Of a stretch of DNA of 64,000 bases, positions 63,855-64,000 are shown in pieces. Within the stretch, counting starts at the first letter, position 1. Every line of letters starts with the position of its first letter. The DNA comes from CALODP01 sp942492055 (GTDB lineage: Bacteria > Bacteroidota > Ignavibacteria > Ignavibacteriales > Melioribacteraceae), in contig CALODP010000015.1 in NCBI GenBank assembly GCA_942492055.1, forward strand, positions 496,001-560,000, read 5' to 3'. The translations under genes were made by a program, and so were the position numbers. The notes under the pieces are model-generated. The model saw nothing but the letters and a program-made list of their open reading frames with translations, had not been told where the DNA came from and ran no database searches.

Positions 63855-64000
63855 CTATAATGTTCGGTGAATAGCTTTGGCAATTAACTTAAGTTCCTCA
63901 ACTAACTCCAAATACATTTCGGGTAAAAGAGCTTGCGGCCCGTCGGAGAGAGCGTTCTCCGGTTCGTGATGTATTTCTATCATCAAGCTATCGGCACCGG
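63855..64000 (-). CDS. DAHP synthase, C-terminal end (cut by window edge)
   Basis: On the minus strand the frame is open from the window end to TAG at 63857-63855. It reads GADSLMIEIHHEPENALSDG then PQALLPEMYLELVEELKLIA. This is the end of a 3-deoxy-7-phosphoheptulonate synthase of the AroF/KDSA-like (type I-beta) class, which begins the shikimate pathway. About 48 C-terminal residues are visible. Confidence 0.82.
   Translation of the reverse strand, partial: GADSLMIEIHHEPENALSDGPQALLPEMYLELVEELKLIAKAIHRTL

Overview
The window is a 64 kb piece of a low-GC bacterial chromosome. Several markers point to the FCB (Fibrobacterota-Chlorobiota-Bacteroidota) side of the tree: a secreted cytochrome with a C-terminal YPNPFN-type T9SS sorting domain, a GWxTD-domain protein, a DUF4834-like membrane protein, an HU-type protein with a DUF4469-like tail, many small lipoproteins, and a palindromic intergenic element that resembles ones common in Bacteroidota. 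The YPNPFN signature is frequent in deep FCB lineages (Ignavibacteria, Cloacimonadota, Fidelibacterota, Delongbacteria). The exact phylum cannot be fixed from this sequence alone.

Layout. 1-6.1 kb holds housekeeping genes: a deoxynucleoside kinase tail, DUF4834, a GT9 glycosyltransferase, Ppx/GppA-HD, asnS and a CitMHS_2-type antiporter. 6.1-6.7 kb is a repeat-rich gap. 6.7-13.0 kb is a compact type I-B (Tneap/Cst1-like) CRISPR interference operon, cas6-cas8-cas7-cas5-cas3, with no cas1, cas2 or cas4 beside it. 13.0-19.8 kb is the CRISPR locus: leader 1 and a 39-repeat array, a membrane-protein gene, a near-identical leader 2 and a 22-repeat array that carries two repeat alleles, then a relic array split by an intact IS256-type insertion sequence with 8 bp target duplications. 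19.8-20.7 kb holds REP-like repeats and an 18-unit array of 13 bp palindromes. 20.7-26.6 kb has a CGGC-domain gene, a spermidine/putrescine transporter arranged as potD facing potABC, a lipoprotein SGNH hydrolase and a GIY-YIG protein. 27.2-27.9 kb is a 37-unit, indel-free 21 bp tandem array. 28-31.1 kb has an unknown helical protein and a TPR-metallo-beta-lactamase fusion.

31.5-45.3 kb is dense core metabolism: ybjQ, alr, manC, an rpiB-like gene lacking the usual catalytic Cys, pyrK-pyrD-folC, rho, a GWxTD protein, pdxA, a methyltransferase, ftsE, adk, tadA and tRNA-Arg(TCG). 45.3-46.8 kb is a gap with large hairpin elements. 46.8-63 kb is accessory and surface-oriented: an orphan PD-(D/E)XK nuclease candidate, a pentaheme T9SS cytochrome, lipoproteins, a SAP/DUF6434 protein, a frameshifted VOC gene, and a three-gene cluster (secreted transglutaminase-like/TPR protein, minimal RHS-core toxin candidate, putative immunity protein). 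It continues with an HU-like protein and a 22 bp tandem palindrome array. The window ends with tyrA and the C-terminus of a DAHP synthase on the minus strand.

The most unusual material is (a) the CRISPR locus, with duplicated leaders, a repeat allele switch, one protospacer captured twice with different lengths, and an IS inside a relic array; (b) three unrelated tandem arrays that share one architecture, a dyad-symmetric core repeated every 20-22 bp; and (c) the small RHS-core/immunity cluster.
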